This document shows positions 1 through 8,393 of a stretch of DNA of 36,155 nucleotides, one piece after another. Position 1 is the stretch's first letter. Every line of letters starts with the position of its first letter. The position numbers and the translations under genes are program-made. This DNA is from Streptomyces jumonjinensis (GTDB lineage Bacteria > Actinomycetota > Actinomycetes > Streptomycetales > Streptomycetaceae). The stretch covers positions 93,009-129,163 of the forward strand of contig NZ_VCLA01000086.1 in the NCBI RefSeq assembly GCF_009600885.1. Direction: 5' to 3'. The notes beneath the pieces are model-generated. The model was not told the origin of the DNA. It did not search any database and saw nothing but the letters and a program-made list of their open reading frames with translations.

Positions 1-334
1 CGCCCAGCCTGGGTGCGGGGGAACGGTCGGCCCGGCTGCTGGGGGCGCGGCCCCCTCCCATGCAGGTCGAAACCGCCCCGCCCGGACCGTGTGCCGGGCC
101 GGGCTGCACCCTCCCGGCCGTTGTGCCAGGGGGGAAGCGGTGCCCTTCGGGTCGGTGTCGGCGTGGCTTTCCGGATAGATCGGTGGATCTTGGATGTGAA
201 TCGGTCGCACAAGCCGGAACGCAGACCCTGTCGCGGACTGGTCCGGCAGTCGGCTGAAGGCTGCCAGCACACACCAGGTGTCCGCCTACACTCGCCAGGC
301 ACAGTAGCCAAGACCGCATTCCTGGAGCGCCTGC
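1..334. other. Intergenic region upstream of the kinase-like gene
   Basis: I see no convincing coding sequence before the kinase-like gene. The first 130 bases are a GC-rich repeat-bearing stretch. Around 150-260 the sequence is less GC-rich and promoter-like in composition. A possible -10 hexamer TACACT lies at 287-292, but I cannot find a matching -35, so I do not call a promoter. Frames open across this stretch have no recognisable protein features. Confidence 0.5.
45..99. repeat. Dispersed 55-bp intergenic repeat, copy A
   Basis: This stretch is repeated at 17459-17513 with 53 of 55 bases identical by eye. The only difference is CAG versus AAA just after the shared block CGGCCCCCTCCCATG, which counts as two substitutions. 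Both copies are non-coding and carry the block GTCGAAACCGCCCCG followed by CCCGGACCGTGTGCCGGGC. The family identity is unknown to me; it looks like a Streptomyces intergenic repeat rather than a gene remnant. Confidence 0.75.
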
Positions 335-1252
335 GTGACTCTCTGTTACTCACAGCTCATGCAGGTGCTCGCCGTCGCCCTCGGCGAGGACTTCCGCCGG
401 AGTCCCGAACTGATTCTGGAGCGCCGTGGCACCGAGCTCTGGAGCGCCGCCGACAGCGCCGGATCTCTCTTCGCTGTGAAGGTCACTACTCCATGCAGTG
501 ATCCTCAGGGGCACATCGGCTCAGAGGATCTGGCCCTGGTGGAAGGCGAGCTGCTGCGTGGCTTGCAGGCGGAGGGCATTGTCACCGGGCTGTATCGCGG
601 TCACGGGCGGCTGCCGGAAGGTACCGGAAGCTGGCTGGCGCTGCGGTGGCTGGACGGACGCAGCGCCGCATCCGCCTTCGCTGATCTCCGCAGGGGTGCG
701 GGCGAGCGGTCGGCAGCGGCTTTCGCGGCGGGGATGGCCGGTGCTGTGGCGGATCTCCACGACCGTGGCTGGCGGCACGGGGACCTCCAGAAAGAGCACT
801 TCGTGATCCGTGGGAGTGGCGTACGGCTTCTGGACTTCGCCCTGGCTCAGCGGCCTCAGGACATCGATTCGGCCTCGGTCGTCTACCGAGGGGCGTACGA
901 CTTCTTCATGTCGCCCGAACTCGCGGCGGAGAGGCTCGCCACTCCCAGGACGCAGCACCTGACCTTGACGACGCAGTCGGAGGTCTGGTCCTTGTGCGCG
1001 GTGCTCTACGCCTGCTGGACGGGGGTGTACCCGATCAGTGAGAAGGACACGATGCAGTCGACGCCGGAGCTGCGGGCCGAACTCGCCGAGGGCAAGTGCC
1101 GCGATCTCTCCATCACGAGGCCGTGGGCCTTCCCGGAGTTCGAGGAGCTGCTTCTGTCGGGTCTGGTGATCGAACCGGAACACAGGCCCACGGCCCGTGA
1201 GCTCGCGCGGGGATTCCAGGAGCTCGCGCTGCGTGCGGGGGACGGGGCGTAA
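335..1252 (+). CDS. Protein-kinase-like protein with altered catalytic motifs
   Basis: 305 residues with the order of a eukaryotic-type protein kinase fold. There is a VAIK-like lysine in LFAVKV (K49), a possible helix-C glutamate in LVEGEL, a catalytic-loop segment HGDLQKEH (148-155), a DFG equivalent reading DFA (167-169) and an APE equivalent SPE (193-195). The usual HRDxxxxN loop is HGDxxxxH, so the metal-binding Asn is His, and the DFG glycine is Ala. It may be an atypical kinase acting on a small molecule or protein, or a pseudokinase. No membrane segment or sensor domain is seen. GTG 335 is used, with GGAG 7 nt upstream; the ATG at 359 is an alternative. It appears to be a single-gene unit followed by a short gap. 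Confidence 0.8.
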   Translation: MTLCYSQLMQVLAVALGEDFRRSPELILERRGTELWSAADSAGSLFAVKVTTPCSDPQGHIGSEDLALVEGELLRGLQAEGIVTGLYRGHGRLPEGTGSWLALRWLDGRSAASAFADLRRGAGERSAAAFAAGMAGAVADLHDRGWRHGDLQKEHFVIRGSGVRLLDFALAQRPQDIDSASVVYRGAYDFFMSPELAAERLATPRTQHLTLTTQSEVWSLCAVLYACWTGVYPISEKDTMQSTPELRAELAEGKCRDLSITRPWAFPEFEELLLSGLVIEPEHRPTARELARGFQELALRAGDGA

Positions 1253-1356
1253 GGTCCGGCCCTCCTACGGATCGATTTCGACAGAGGAGGCCGCCGGGCC
1301 GCGGTGCCGGGTGCCCGGGGCTGGGGTTCGGGGGTGGGTGGGGCAGAATCAGAGGT

Positions 1357-1968
1357 ATGACCAGCTCGCAGTCGCCCGTGGAGCCCTCCTACGCCGATCG
1401 GGTCTTCCGATCGCCCGCCGGGATGGCCGGTGGCGTACTGCTGCTCGGCCTCACCCTCTGGCTCGGCGGGGACGCCGTCGCGCGCGGGGACGGGCGGACG
1501 CCCTGGTTCGCCGTCGCCGCCGTCCTGCTCGTCGTGCCGGTCGTCGTCGCCTTCACCGTGCGACCCGCCGTCTTCGTCCACAACGACCGCGTCCGCGTCC
1601 GCAACCCGCTCCGGACCATCACCCTGCCCTGGGCGACCGTCGACGACATCCAGGCCAGGTACTCCAGCGAGATCCACACCAAGGACGGCGCCAAGTACCA
1701 GATCTGGGCCCTTCCCGTATCGCTGCGCCAGCGCAAGCGTGCCGCCCGGCAGCAGATGAAGGCCGAGCGCGCCGTCGGGTCCGATCGCGAGCCCGAGGTG
1801 AAGATGGCCCAGGCCGATGAGGCCATCCGCGAGATGCGGATGCTCGCCGAGCTGAACGCCCCCCGGCCCCAGGCCAAGGGCGAGGTGCGGATCCGCTGGG
1901 CGTACGAGGTCATCGCGCCCGCCGTCGCCGGAGCCGTCCTGCTCGTGGTCCTCCTCGCCGCCGGATAG
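1357..1968 (+). CDS. PH-domain-containing membrane protein
   Basis: 203 residues. Two membrane segments lie near residues 22-41 and 50-68. Next comes a bacterial PH-like beta domain (about 70-125), recognisable from FVHNDRVRVRNPLRTITLPWATVDDI, split here as FVHNDRVRVRNP and RTITLPWATVDDI. A charged Lys/Arg/Glu-rich helix follows (about 125-165), then a C-terminal membrane segment (about 181-200). Proteins of this build are common in actinomycetes and have no assigned reaction; the domain faces the cytoplasm by inference. The ATG has AGAGG almost touching it, too close for normal use. CAGAAT lies 7 nt upstream, so a leaderless transcript is possible. It converges on the next gene with a 4-nt gap. 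Confidence 0.8.
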   Translation: MTSSQSPVEPSYADRVFRSPAGMAGGVLLLGLTLWLGGDAVARGDGRTPWFAVAAVLLVVPVVVAFTVRPAVFVHNDRVRVRNPLRTITLPWATVDDIQARYSSEIHTKDGAKYQIWALPVSLRQRKRAARQQMKAERAVGSDREPEVKMAQADEAIREMRMLAELNAPRPQAKGEVRIRWAYEVIAPAVAGAVLLVVLLAAG

Positions 1969-1972
1969 CCCG

Positions 1973-3181
1973 TCACGGCGGGCCCTCCCACACCAGCAGC
2001 ATGTACGCCCCCGCCCATGCCGAGACCGCAGCCGCCGCCGTCAGCACCACCGCCACCGCCGTCGGCCGCCGTGCCCACAGGAGCGCGAGCGCCCGGGCCG
2101 GCGGCAGCAGCAGCGGGAAGGCGGGCAGCAGGAAGCGGGCCCGGGGGAAGTACACCCCCGCGCTGCCCAGCACCACCAGCAGCAGCACCCCCGTGAAGAT
2201 CAGCAGCGGCAGCGGCTGACGGTCCGCCGCGCACAGGACGTACAGCACGGCCGAGGTGATCAGCACCGCCGAGACGATCAGCAGAAACAGCGGCGGACGG
2301 CTCTCGTAGATCAGCTGCTGGCGCAGCTCCAGCACGGTCGCCCGGCCGCCGTCCCACTCGTTCTTCCAGAGCCGCTGGACCGCGAAGTAGCCGTCCGGAC
2401 GCCCCACCCGCAGCCCCACCCACGCCACGAACGCCAGCCAGCCCAGGGGGGCGATCAACGCGCCCGTCAGCCGGCTGCCCAGGCGGCCGGCCCCCCGGCG
2501 GCACGACAGCAGCGCCGGGAGCGAGACCGCCGCCGCCACCGCGATCCCCGTCGGGCGGGCCAGTCCCGCCAGCCCCGCCAGCGCGCCCGCCCACACCCAG
2601 CGCCCGGTCAGCACCGCGTACAGCGACCACGCCGCGAGCGCGGTGAAGAGCGACTCCGTGTACCCCATCCACTGCACGACCGCCACGGGCAGCACGCCCC
2701 ACAACACCGTGAGCACCGTCCCCGTCCGCCGTCCGTACAGCAGGTCGCCCACCGCGAACACACCCCACGCCGCCAGGAACGAGCAGCCGACCGCCAGCAG
2801 CAGCCCCACCGAGGCCCGCGAGCCCGGGGTGAGCGCCGCGACCGCCTTCACCAGCAGCGGGTAGAGGGGGAAGAAGGCGAGGTTGTTGTCGTTGACCCGG
2901 GTGCCGAGCGCGTCGGCGTAGCCATGGGCGGCGATCCCCAGGTACCAGTCCGAGTCCCACGAGGTCGCCAGCGTCGGCCACACCCCATGGCCCTTCGCAT
3001 GCGCCAGCCGGGCCAGCACGAGCAGTCCGCACAGCCGTACCGCGAGATAGGCGCCCAGGGCGGGGGCCGCCCGGCGCAGGGAGCGCAGCACCCGGCCGGC
3101 CGCTCCCTGGGCGCCGCCCGCCGGGTCCGGGGGACGGCGGCAGGCGGGGACGGAGGCATGAGCGGTCGCGGCGCGGGACAA
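1973..3181 (-). CDS. PIG-V/GT39-like mannosyltransferase, integral membrane
   Basis: 402 residues, with about 9-10 hydrophobic segments from residue 40 to the end. The first periplasmic loop reads SWDSDWYLGIAAHGY, the WD-x-x-x-Y signature of PIG-V-type and related polyprenyl-phosphate-mannose-dependent transferases. NDNNLAFFPLYPLL follows, as in that family. The expected role is transfer of mannose from a lipid carrier to an envelope acceptor; the acceptor cannot be told from sequence. The start is TTG 3181. It is supported by AGGAG about 9 nt upstream and by the lack of an earlier ATG or GTG in frame. The next gene upstream on the same strand, a phosphohexomutase, could supply mannose-1-phosphate, but two hairpins separate them, so co-transcription is doubtful. 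Confidence 0.8.
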   Translation of the reverse strand: MSRAATAHASVPACRRPPDPAGGAQGAAGRVLRSLRRAAPALGAYLAVRLCGLLVLARLAHAKGHGVWPTLATSWDSDWYLGIAAHGYADALGTRVNDNNLAFFPLYPLLVKAVAALTPGSRASVGLLLAVGCSFLAAWGVFAVGDLLYGRRTGTVLTVLWGVLPVAVVQWMGYTESLFTALAAWSLYAVLTGRWVWAGALAGLAGLARPTGIAVAAAVSLPALLSCRRGAGRLGSRLTGALIAPLGWLAFVAWVGLRVGRPDGYFAVQRLWKNEWDGGRATVLELRQQLIYESRPPLFLLIVSAVLITSAVLYVLCAADRQPLPLLIFTGVLLLVVLGSAGVYFPRARFLLPAFPLLLPPARALALLWARRPTAVAVVLTAAAAVSAWAGAYMLLVWEGPP

Positions 3182-3260
3182 CGGCAGCTGCTCCTGGGGT
3201 CGGCATCCACTACCGGGCCACCATCGCCGACCGCCCCGGGGGGAGGGGCGAGCTGCATCG

Positions 3261-3289
3261 GAGCCGTACGAGATTCACTCGTACGGCTC
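3261..3289. terminator. Perfect 11-bp hairpin
   Basis: GAGCCGTACGA at 3261-3271 pairs perfectly with TCGTACGGCTC at 3279-3289 around a 7-nt loop. It lies between the stop of the phosphohexomutase and the start of the mannosyltransferase. Actinomycete terminators often lack a U tract, so this could be a second, tandem terminator or a leader structure. Confidence 0.55.
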
Positions 3290-3297
3290 ATAGGGCG

Positions 3298-3346
3298 GGA
3301 TTCCCGTCCGGGTGCGGCCCGCAGGCCCGCACCCGGACAGGAATCC
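3298..3346 (-). terminator. Rho-independent-type hairpin after phosphohexomutase
   Basis: A 20-bp stem with one mismatch: GGATTCCCGTCCGGGTGCGG at 3298-3317 against 3327-3346, with a 9-nt loop. It begins 12 nt after the phosphohexomutase stop on the minus strand. No T-run follows, as is usual in Streptomyces. Confidence 0.75.
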
Positions 3347-3357
3347 GGGCGTCCGCG

Positions 3358-5007
3358 TCAGATGCCCGCTGCCGACGCCAGATCGCGCTTCAGGGCCGCC
3401 AGCAGCTCCGCCGCCTGCTCCCGCGCCGCCGGGAGGGCGTCGGCGTCCGGTACCGGGACGACCGCCTCCAGATAGCACTTGAGCTTCGGCTCCGTGCCGC
3501 TCGGGCGGACGATCACCCGTGCGCGGAACTCGCCGTCGAGGTGGTACCGCAGGCCGTCCGTCGGGGGCAGCCCGGCCGTGCCCAGGGACAGATCCTCGGC
3601 GCCGGTCACCGACAGACCCGCCAGCTCCACCGGGGGCCGGGCGCGCAGGGCGCTCATCGCGTTCGCGATGACGTCCAGATCCCGCACCCGCACCGAGAGC
3701 TGGTCCGTGGCGTGCAGACCGTGCGCCAGGGCCAGCTCGTCCAGGAGGTCCGTGAGCGTGCGGCCCTCCTCCTTCAGGACCGACGCCAGCTCGGTGATCA
3801 GCAGCGCCGCCGTGATGCCGTCCTTGTCGCGTACGCCCTCCGGGTCCACGCAGTAGCCGAGCGCCTCCTCGTACCCGTACCGCAGACCCTCGACGCGCGC
3901 GATCCACTTGAAGCCCGTCAGCGTCTCCGCGTACTCCAGGCCGGCCGCCTCCGCGATCCGGCCCAGCAGCGAGGAGGAGACGATCGACTCCGCGAAGACG
4001 CCCTGGGCGCCGGTGCGGACCAGATGGGCCGCCAGCAGCGCCCCGACCTCGTCGCCGCGGAGCATCCGCCAGTCCCCGCCGTCCCGGACGGCGACCGCGC
4101 AGCGGTCCGCGTCCGGGTCGTTGGCGATCACCAGGTCCGTGCCCGGCGTCCGGCGCGCAGTCGCGAACGCCAGATCCATCGCGCCCGGCTCCTCCGGGTT
4201 CGGGAACGCCACCGTCGGGAACTCCGGATCGGGCTCCGCCTGCTCCGCCACCAGGACGGGCGCGGGGAAGCCCGCGCGGGCGAAGGCCGCCGTCAGCACA
4301 TCCTTGCCGACCCCGTGCATCGCCGTGTAGACGACCTCGGCCGTGCGCGGCGAGCCGGCGGTCAGCACCGCGTCGGTACGCGCCAGATACGCCCCCAGCA
4401 CCTCGTCGCCGAGGGTCTCCCAGCCGCTCTCGGCCCGGGGCACGTCGTTCAGCGCCTGGATCGCGTCGATCTCGGCGGCGATCTCCGCGTCCGCGGGCGA
4501 CACGATCTGGGAGCCGTCGCCGAGATAGACCTTGTAGCCGTTGTCGCGCGGCGGATTGTGGCTGGCGGTGACCTCCACGCCGGCGACGGCCCCCAAGTGC
4601 CGTATGGCGAAGGCCAGTACGGGGGTGGGGAGCGGGCGCGGCAGCACGGCGGCGCGCAGTCCGGCGGCGACCATCACGGCCGCGGTGTCACGGGCGAAGT
4701 CGGCGGACTTGTGGCGGGCGTCGTAGCCGATCGCCACCAGGCCCTCGCCGTGCCCCTGGGCCTTGAGATACGCGGCCAGGCCGGCGGCGGCGCGGATCAC
4801 CACGGCGCGGTTCATCCGCATCGGGCCCGCGCCCAGCTCCCCGCGGAGTCCGGCGGTGCCGAACTGGAGCGTCCCGCTGAACCGTGCGGCCAGCTCGGCC
4901 GTCTCCCCCGCCTCGATCAGCCCGGCCAGCTCCTGGCGGGTCTGAGGGTCGGGGTCCTCGGCCAGCCATGCCCGGGCCCGGGTGATGAGGTCCTGCTGCA
5001 CGGTCAC
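3358..5007 (-). CDS. manB: Phosphomannomutase/phosphoglucomutase (alpha-D-phosphohexomutase)
   Basis: About 549 residues, a cytoplasmic four-domain phosphohexomutase interconverting hexose-6-phosphate and hexose-1-phosphate. The phosphoserine loop is TASHNP (Ser about 149), the Mg loop is DPDADR (297-302), the sugar-specificity loop is GYEEALGY (378-385) and the phosphate-binding loop is RPSGTEPK (501-508). The length and the GTAGLRG start of domain 1 fit the long actinobacterial/PGM2-like branch. Two GTG starts fit: 5007 (GAGAGG 4 nt upstream) and 5001 (GGAG 5 nt upstream). The ATG at 5025 and earlier starts would add unconserved residues. Substrate preference, mannose versus glucose, cannot be settled here; the symbol follows my memory of the S. 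coelicolor orthologue. Confidence 0.9.
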   Translation of the reverse strand: MTVQQDLITRARAWLAEDPDPQTRQELAGLIEAGETAELAARFSGTLQFGTAGLRGELGAGPMRMNRAVVIRAAAGLAAYLKAQGHGEGLVAIGYDARHKSADFARDTAAVMVAAGLRAAVLPRPLPTPVLAFAIRHLGAVAGVEVTASHNPPRDNGYKVYLGDGSQIVSPADAEIAAEIDAIQALNDVPRAESGWETLGDEVLGAYLARTDAVLTAGSPRTAEVVYTAMHGVGKDVLTAAFARAGFPAPVLVAEQAEPDPEFPTVAFPNPEEPGAMDLAFATARRTPGTDLVIANDPDADRCAVAVRDGGDWRMLRGDEVGALLAAHLVRTGAQGVFAESIVSSSLLGRIAEAAGLEYAETLTGFKWIARVEGLRYGYEEALGYCVDPEGVRDKDGITAALLITELASVLKEEGRTLTDLLDELALAHGLHATDQLSVRVRDLDVIANAMSALRARPPVELAGLSVTGAEDLSLGTAGLPPTDGLRYHLDGEFRARVIVRPSGTEPKLKCYLEAVVPVPDADALPAAREQAAELLAALKRDLASAAGI

Positions 5008-5086
5008 TCCGCCTCTCGTGTCCATTGGTCGTTCCGCGTGCCCCGTTCTGCCGTGCCCTGTGCCTCGGGGCACGGCAGGGTCCCGC

Positions 5087-5917
5087 TCAGAGCCGGGCCA
5101 GCACCCGCGTCAGCAGCTCGCCCATCCGCGCCGCCGAGTCCCGGCCCGCCTGGAGCACTTCCTCGTGGTTGAGCGGCTCACCCGTCAGGCCCGCGGCCAG
5201 ATTGGTGACCAGGGAGATGCCGAGCACCTCGGCGCCCGCCTCACGGGCCGCGATGGCCTCCAGCACGGTGGACATGCCCACCAGGTCGCCGCCCAGCACC
5301 CGGACCATGTTGATCTCGGCGGGCGTCTCGTAGTGCGGGCCGGGGAACTGGACGTACACGCCCTCTTCGAGCGAGGAGTCGACCTCCTTGCACAGCGCCC
5401 GCAGCCGGGGGGAGTACAGGTCGGTGAGGTCCACGAAGTTCGCGCCGATGATCGGGGAGGTCGCGGTGAGATTGAGGTGGTCGCTGATCAGCACCGGCTG
5501 ACCGGGGCGCATGCCCTCGCGCAGACCGCCGCAGCCGTTGGTGAGGACCACGGTCTTGCAGCCCGCGGCGACGGCGGTGCGCACCCCGTGGGCGACGGCG
5601 GCCACGCCGCGGCCCTCGTAGTAGTGCGTACGGCCCAGGAAGACCAGGGTCCGCTTGTCGCCGATGCGGTAGGAGCGGATCGTGCCGCCGTGGCCCGCGA
5701 CCGCCGGGGGCGGGAATCCGGGCAGCTCGGTGACCGGGAACTCCGCCTCGGGCGTGCCGAGCGCGTCCACGGCGGGCGCCCAGCCGGAGCCCATCACCAG
5801 GGCTACGTCGTGCGTCTCGGCGCCGGTCAGCTCGCGCAGACGGGCGGCGGCGGCTCCGGCCGTCTGGTGGGGGTCGGCGATAGCGCCGTCGAGGTCCGGG
5901 TTCACATGTGCGTTCAC
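5087..5917 (-). CDS. Purine-nucleoside phosphorylase
   Basis: 276 residues, trimeric PNP type: purine (deoxy)nucleoside plus phosphate gives base plus (deoxy)ribose-1-phosphate, in the purine salvage pathway. Visible active-site blocks are GSGW (43-46, phosphate site), RTHYYEG (96-102), [14 protein letters not shown] (191-198), GMST (214-217) and TNLAAG (238-243, base-binding Asn). The chosen GTG at 5917 gives [11 protein letters not shown]. There is no Shine-Dalgarno, but TACCCT lies exactly 7 nt upstream, which predicts a leaderless mRNA starting at the GTG. It is followed downstream on the same strand by the phosphohexomutase with an 79-nt gap; ribose-1-phosphate made here is a substrate for phosphopentomutases of the same superfamily. 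Confidence 0.92.
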   Translation of the reverse strand: MNAHVNPDLDGAIADPHQTAGAAAARLRELTGAETHDVALVMGSGWAPAVDALGTPEAEFPVTELPGFPPPAVAGHGGTIRSYRIGDKRTLVFLGRTHYYEGRGVAAVAHGVRTAVAAGCKTVVLTNGCGGLREGMRPGQPVLISDHLNLTATSPIIGANFVDLTDLYSPRLRALCKEVDSSLEEGVYVQFPGPHYETPAEINMVRVLGGDLVGMSTVLEAIAAREAGAEVLGISLVTNLAAGLTGEPLNHEEVLQAGRDSAARMGELLTRVLARL

Positions 5918-5924
5918 GCGAATG

Positions 5925-5930
5925 AGGGTA
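5925..5930 (-). promoter_or_regulatory. -10 hexamer TACCCT for leaderless PNP gene
   Basis: TACCCT on the minus strand is followed by 7 nt and then the GTG start at 5917. A clear -35 is not visible. The identical hexamer and spacing precede the next gene upstream, at 6664-6669. Confidence 0.55.
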
Positions 5931-6110
5931 GCCGGTGATTCCCTACGCGCGTAGATGCTCTGGCGCACGGTCCTCGGATCGTTGTCTTGTCGTTTCCGAC
6001 GAATGCTCCGCCGCTGCGTACAGAAGAGTGCGGCCGTACGGATACGGGGCCTCCGTGTGGCGTACGGGAGTGCGGTCGTAAGGGGCCCGCGTGTCGGCGT
6101 GGCGTGCGGG

Positions 6111-6226
6111 CGTACGGATACGGGCGGCGAGCTGGCAGGCGTACGGATACGGGCGGCGAGCTGGCAGGCGTACGGATACGGGCAGCGGGCTAGCAGGCGT
6201 ACGGATACGGGCAGCGGGCTAGCAGG
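6111..6226. repeat. Four tandem 29-bp repeats
   Basis: Four head-to-tail 29-bp units begin at 6111, 6140, 6169 and 6198, each starting CGTACGGATACGGGC. Units 1 and 2 end GGCGAGCTGGCAGG; units 3 and 4 end AGCGGGCTAGCAGG. The last unit contains the TAG stop codon and final codons of the cyclotransferase-like gene on the minus strand. Degenerate pieces such as CGTACGGATACGGG recur at 6035-6048 and in the following 60 bases. The array fills most of the gap to the PNP gene. Confidence 0.85.
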
Positions 6227-6656
6227 GGCGCTGGCGCAGCTCCATCACGTAATCGTGCGGGGCGCCCGCCGAGTCCGCCGCGTCGGCGAGCTCGCCGAGA
6301 TAGCGTGCCGACGGCAGACCGCCCTCGTATCCGTTCAGCACGTAGACCCAGGCCGGCTCCTCGCCGTCGAGCGTGTGCACCCGCACCCGCATCCGCCGGT
6401 AGATGTCCAGGCCGACGCCCTCCCAGCGGTCCATGGAGTCCTCGTCCATCGGAGCGATGTCGTACAGGGCGACGAAGACCTGCGAGCGCGGGGCCTCCAC
6501 GATCGTGGCCAGCGCCCCCTCCCAGCCCATCTGCTCGCCGCCGAACGTCAGCCGCCAGCCGTTGAGCCAGCCCGTGCCGCGCAGCGGAGAGTGCGGTGCG
6601 CGGCGGGTCATCAGCCGCGCGTCGAGGTTGCCGGCGTACGCGGCGTAGAGCGACAT
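6219..6656 (-). CDS. Gamma-glutamylcyclotransferase-like protein
   Basis: 145 residues, opening [11 protein letters not shown], the nucleotide-free glycine loop typical of the GGCT/AIG2-like fold (YGSN/YAGNL variants). The fold's later acidic residue would be in the ALYDI...DSMDRWEG block. Members cleave gamma-glutamyl bonds releasing 5-oxoproline, but many actinobacterial ones are uncharacterised, so the reaction is only inferred. The start at 6656 has no Shine-Dalgarno; TACCCT lies 7 nt upstream, predicting a leaderless mRNA. The 3' end runs into the tandem repeat array, and the last copy supplies the stop codon. It is transcribed away from the flavoprotein gene. Confidence 0.8.
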   Translation of the reverse strand: MSLYAAYAGNLDARLMTRRAPHSPLRGTGWLNGWRLTFGGEQMGWEGALATIVEAPRSQVFVALYDIAPMDEDSMDRWEGVGLDIYRRMRVRVHTLDGEEPAWVYVLNGYEGGLPSARYLGELADAADSAGAPHDYVMELRQRPC

Positions 6657-6663
6657 GGGATTG

Positions 6664-6669
6664 AGGGTA
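6664..6669 (-). promoter_or_regulatory. -10 hexamer TACCCT for leaderless GGCT-like gene
   Basis: TACCCT, then 7 nt (CAATCCC), then ATG 6656 on the minus strand. The geometry is the same as at the PNP gene 740 bp away. Confidence 0.55.
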
Positions 6670-6901
6670 CGGGAGGGGTGAGGGTGGCCGCCTTGCGTGA
6701 TGTGTCACCCCGGGGCGGAGCCGGGCCGCCCGGGCGCGCGCCGGGCCCCTCACGGGCCGGATGACGAATGCGGGCCCCGGGAGCGAACAAGTTGAAGCGT
6801 GCGGGACAATGGGGTACGTACTCCAGCCCCCCAGTGGGACCAGCCGGCGGGACCCCCGCCCGGCCCACCCGGCAGCAACGAGAGCGCGAGGCGTAACCCC
6901 A

Positions 6902-8341
6902 GTGACCCGGATCGTGATCATCGGCGGCGGACCCGGCGGATACGAGGCGGCCCTGGTGGGCGCCCAACTCGGCGCGGAGGTGACCGTCGTCGACTGCGAC
7001 GGCCTCGGCGGCGCGTCCGTCCTCACCGACTGTGTGCCCTCCAAGACCCTCATCGCGACGGCCGAGGTGATGACCACCTTCGACTCGTCGTACGAAGAGC
7101 TCGGCATCATCGTCGCCGACGACACCCCGTCGATCGAGCAGGCCGCCCGGGTCGTCGGGGTCGACCTCGGCAAGGTCAACCGGCGGGTCAAGCGGCTCGC
7201 CCTCGCCCAGTCGCACGACATCACCGCGTCCGTCACCCGGGCCGGCGCCCGGGTGATGCGCGGCCGTGGCCGGCTGGACGGACGGCAGGCCATGGACGGC
7301 TCCCGCCGGGTGATCGTGCGGGCCGCCGACGGCACCGAGGAGACCCTGACCGCCGACGCCGTCCTGATCGCCACCGGCGGCCACCCGCGCGAGATCCCCG
7401 ACGCCCTGCCCGACGGCGAGCGCATCCTGAACTGGACCCAGGTCTACGACCTGGACGAGCTGCCCGAGGAACTGATCGTGGTGGGCTCCGGCGTCACCGG
7501 CGCCGAGTTCGCCGGGGCGTACCAGGCCCTCGGCTCCCGGGTCACCCTCGTCTCCTCCCGCGACCGGGTGCTGCCCGGCGAGGACCCGGACGCCGCGGCC
7601 GTCCTGGAGGACGTCTTCCGCCGCCGGGGCATGAACGTCATGGCCCGCTCGCGCGCCGAGTCCGCCAAGCGCGTCGGCGACCGGGTCGAGGTCACCCTCT
7701 CCGACGGCCGGATCATCTCCGGCACGCACTGCCTGATGGCCGTGGGCGCGATCCCGAACACCGCGGGCATGGGCCTGGAGGAGGCGGGCGTACGTCTCAA
7801 GGAGTCCGGCCACATCCAGACCGACAAGGTCTCCCGCACCAGCGCTCCTGGGGTGTACGCGGCCGGTGACGTCACCGGGATCTTCGCGCTGGCGTCGGTC
7901 GCCGCCATGCAGGGCCGGATCGCGATGTACCACTTCCTCGGCGACGCGGTCACCCCGCTGAATCTGAAGACGGTCTCGTCCAATGTCTTCACCGATCCGG
8001 AGATCGCCACCGTCGGCTACAGCCAGGCGGACGTGGACGCGGGCACGATCGACGCCCGGGTCGTCAAGCTGCCGCTGCTGCGTAACCCCCGCGCGAAGAT
8101 GCAGGGAATTCGCGACGGTTTCGTCAAGATCTTCTGTCGGCCGGGCACCGGAATCGTGGTCGGCGGCTGTGTCGTCGCACCGCGCGCCAGCGAGTTGATC
8201 CACCCCATCTCGATCGCGGTCGACAACAATCTGACGGTGGAGCAGATCGCCAACGCGTTCACCGTCTATCCGTCGCTCTCGGGGTCCATCGCCGAGGTGG
8301 CGCGGCAGTTGCACACCCGGAAGGTGACCGGCGAGGGCTGA
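6902..8341 (+). CDS. Flavoprotein disulfide reductase homologue, probable NAD(P)H quinone reductase (LpdA-like)
   Basis: 479 residues, lipoamide-dehydrogenase fold. The FAD Rossmann motif is IIGGGPGGYEA (6-16), ATGG lies at 157-160, the NAD(P) motif GSGVTGAEFAG at about 195-205 and the second FAD motif YAAGDVTG near 320. The redox site, normally CxxxxC, reads GASVLTDC (37-44): the first Cys is missing and only C44 remains. The C-terminal His-Glu pair of true dihydrolipoamide dehydrogenases is replaced by YPSLSGSIAE. These losses match the M. tuberculosis LpdA (Rv3303c) type, known as an NAD(P)H:quinone oxidoreductase. GTG 6902 is chosen because it starts the Rossmann strand and has GAGG about 10 nt upstream; an in-frame ATG at 6809 would add an unconserved arm. 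Confidence 0.88.
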   Translation: MTRIVIIGGGPGGYEAALVGAQLGAEVTVVDCDGLGGASVLTDCVPSKTLIATAEVMTTFDSSYEELGIIVADDTPSIEQAARVVGVDLGKVNRRVKRLALAQSHDITASVTRAGARVMRGRGRLDGRQAMDGSRRVIVRAADGTEETLTADAVLIATGGHPREIPDALPDGERILNWTQVYDLDELPEELIVVGSGVTGAEFAGAYQALGSRVTLVSSRDRVLPGEDPDAAAVLEDVFRRRGMNVMARSRAESAKRVGDRVEVTLSDGRIISGTHCLMAVGAIPNTAGMGLEEAGVRLKESGHIQTDKVSRTSAPGVYAAGDVTGIFALASVAAMQGRIAMYHFLGDAVTPLNLKTVSSNVFTDPEIATVGYSQADVDAGTIDARVVKLPLLRNPRAKMQGIRDGFVKIFCRPGTGIVVGGCVVAPRASELIHPISIAVDNNLTVEQIANAFTVYPSLSGSIAEVARQLHTRKVTGEG

Positions 8342-8359
8342 GCGGGAGAACGTCCGGAA

Positions 8360-8393
8360 GCCCTGGGTGGAAAATCGGAAGAATCCCCAGGGC
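8360..8393 (+). terminator. Hairpin after the flavoprotein gene
   Basis: GCCCTGGG at 8360-8367 pairs with CCCAGGGC at 8386-8393 around an 18-nt A-rich loop, beginning 19 nt after the stop codon. The loop is long and no T-run follows, so this is a moderate call. A short direct repeat CCGCCGGTTCGT x2 follows at about 8411-8435. Confidence 0.4.

Noticed and set aside
1389..3206. 605-codon frame on the minus strand
   Set aside because: It spans two real genes in the wrong frame, is Gly/Arg/Pro-rich without domains, and results from the GC-rich third-position bias.
3541..5172. 543-codon plus-strand frame
   Set aside because: It is antisense to the phosphohexomutase, which has all family motifs; the product is an Arg/Gly/His-rich shadow.
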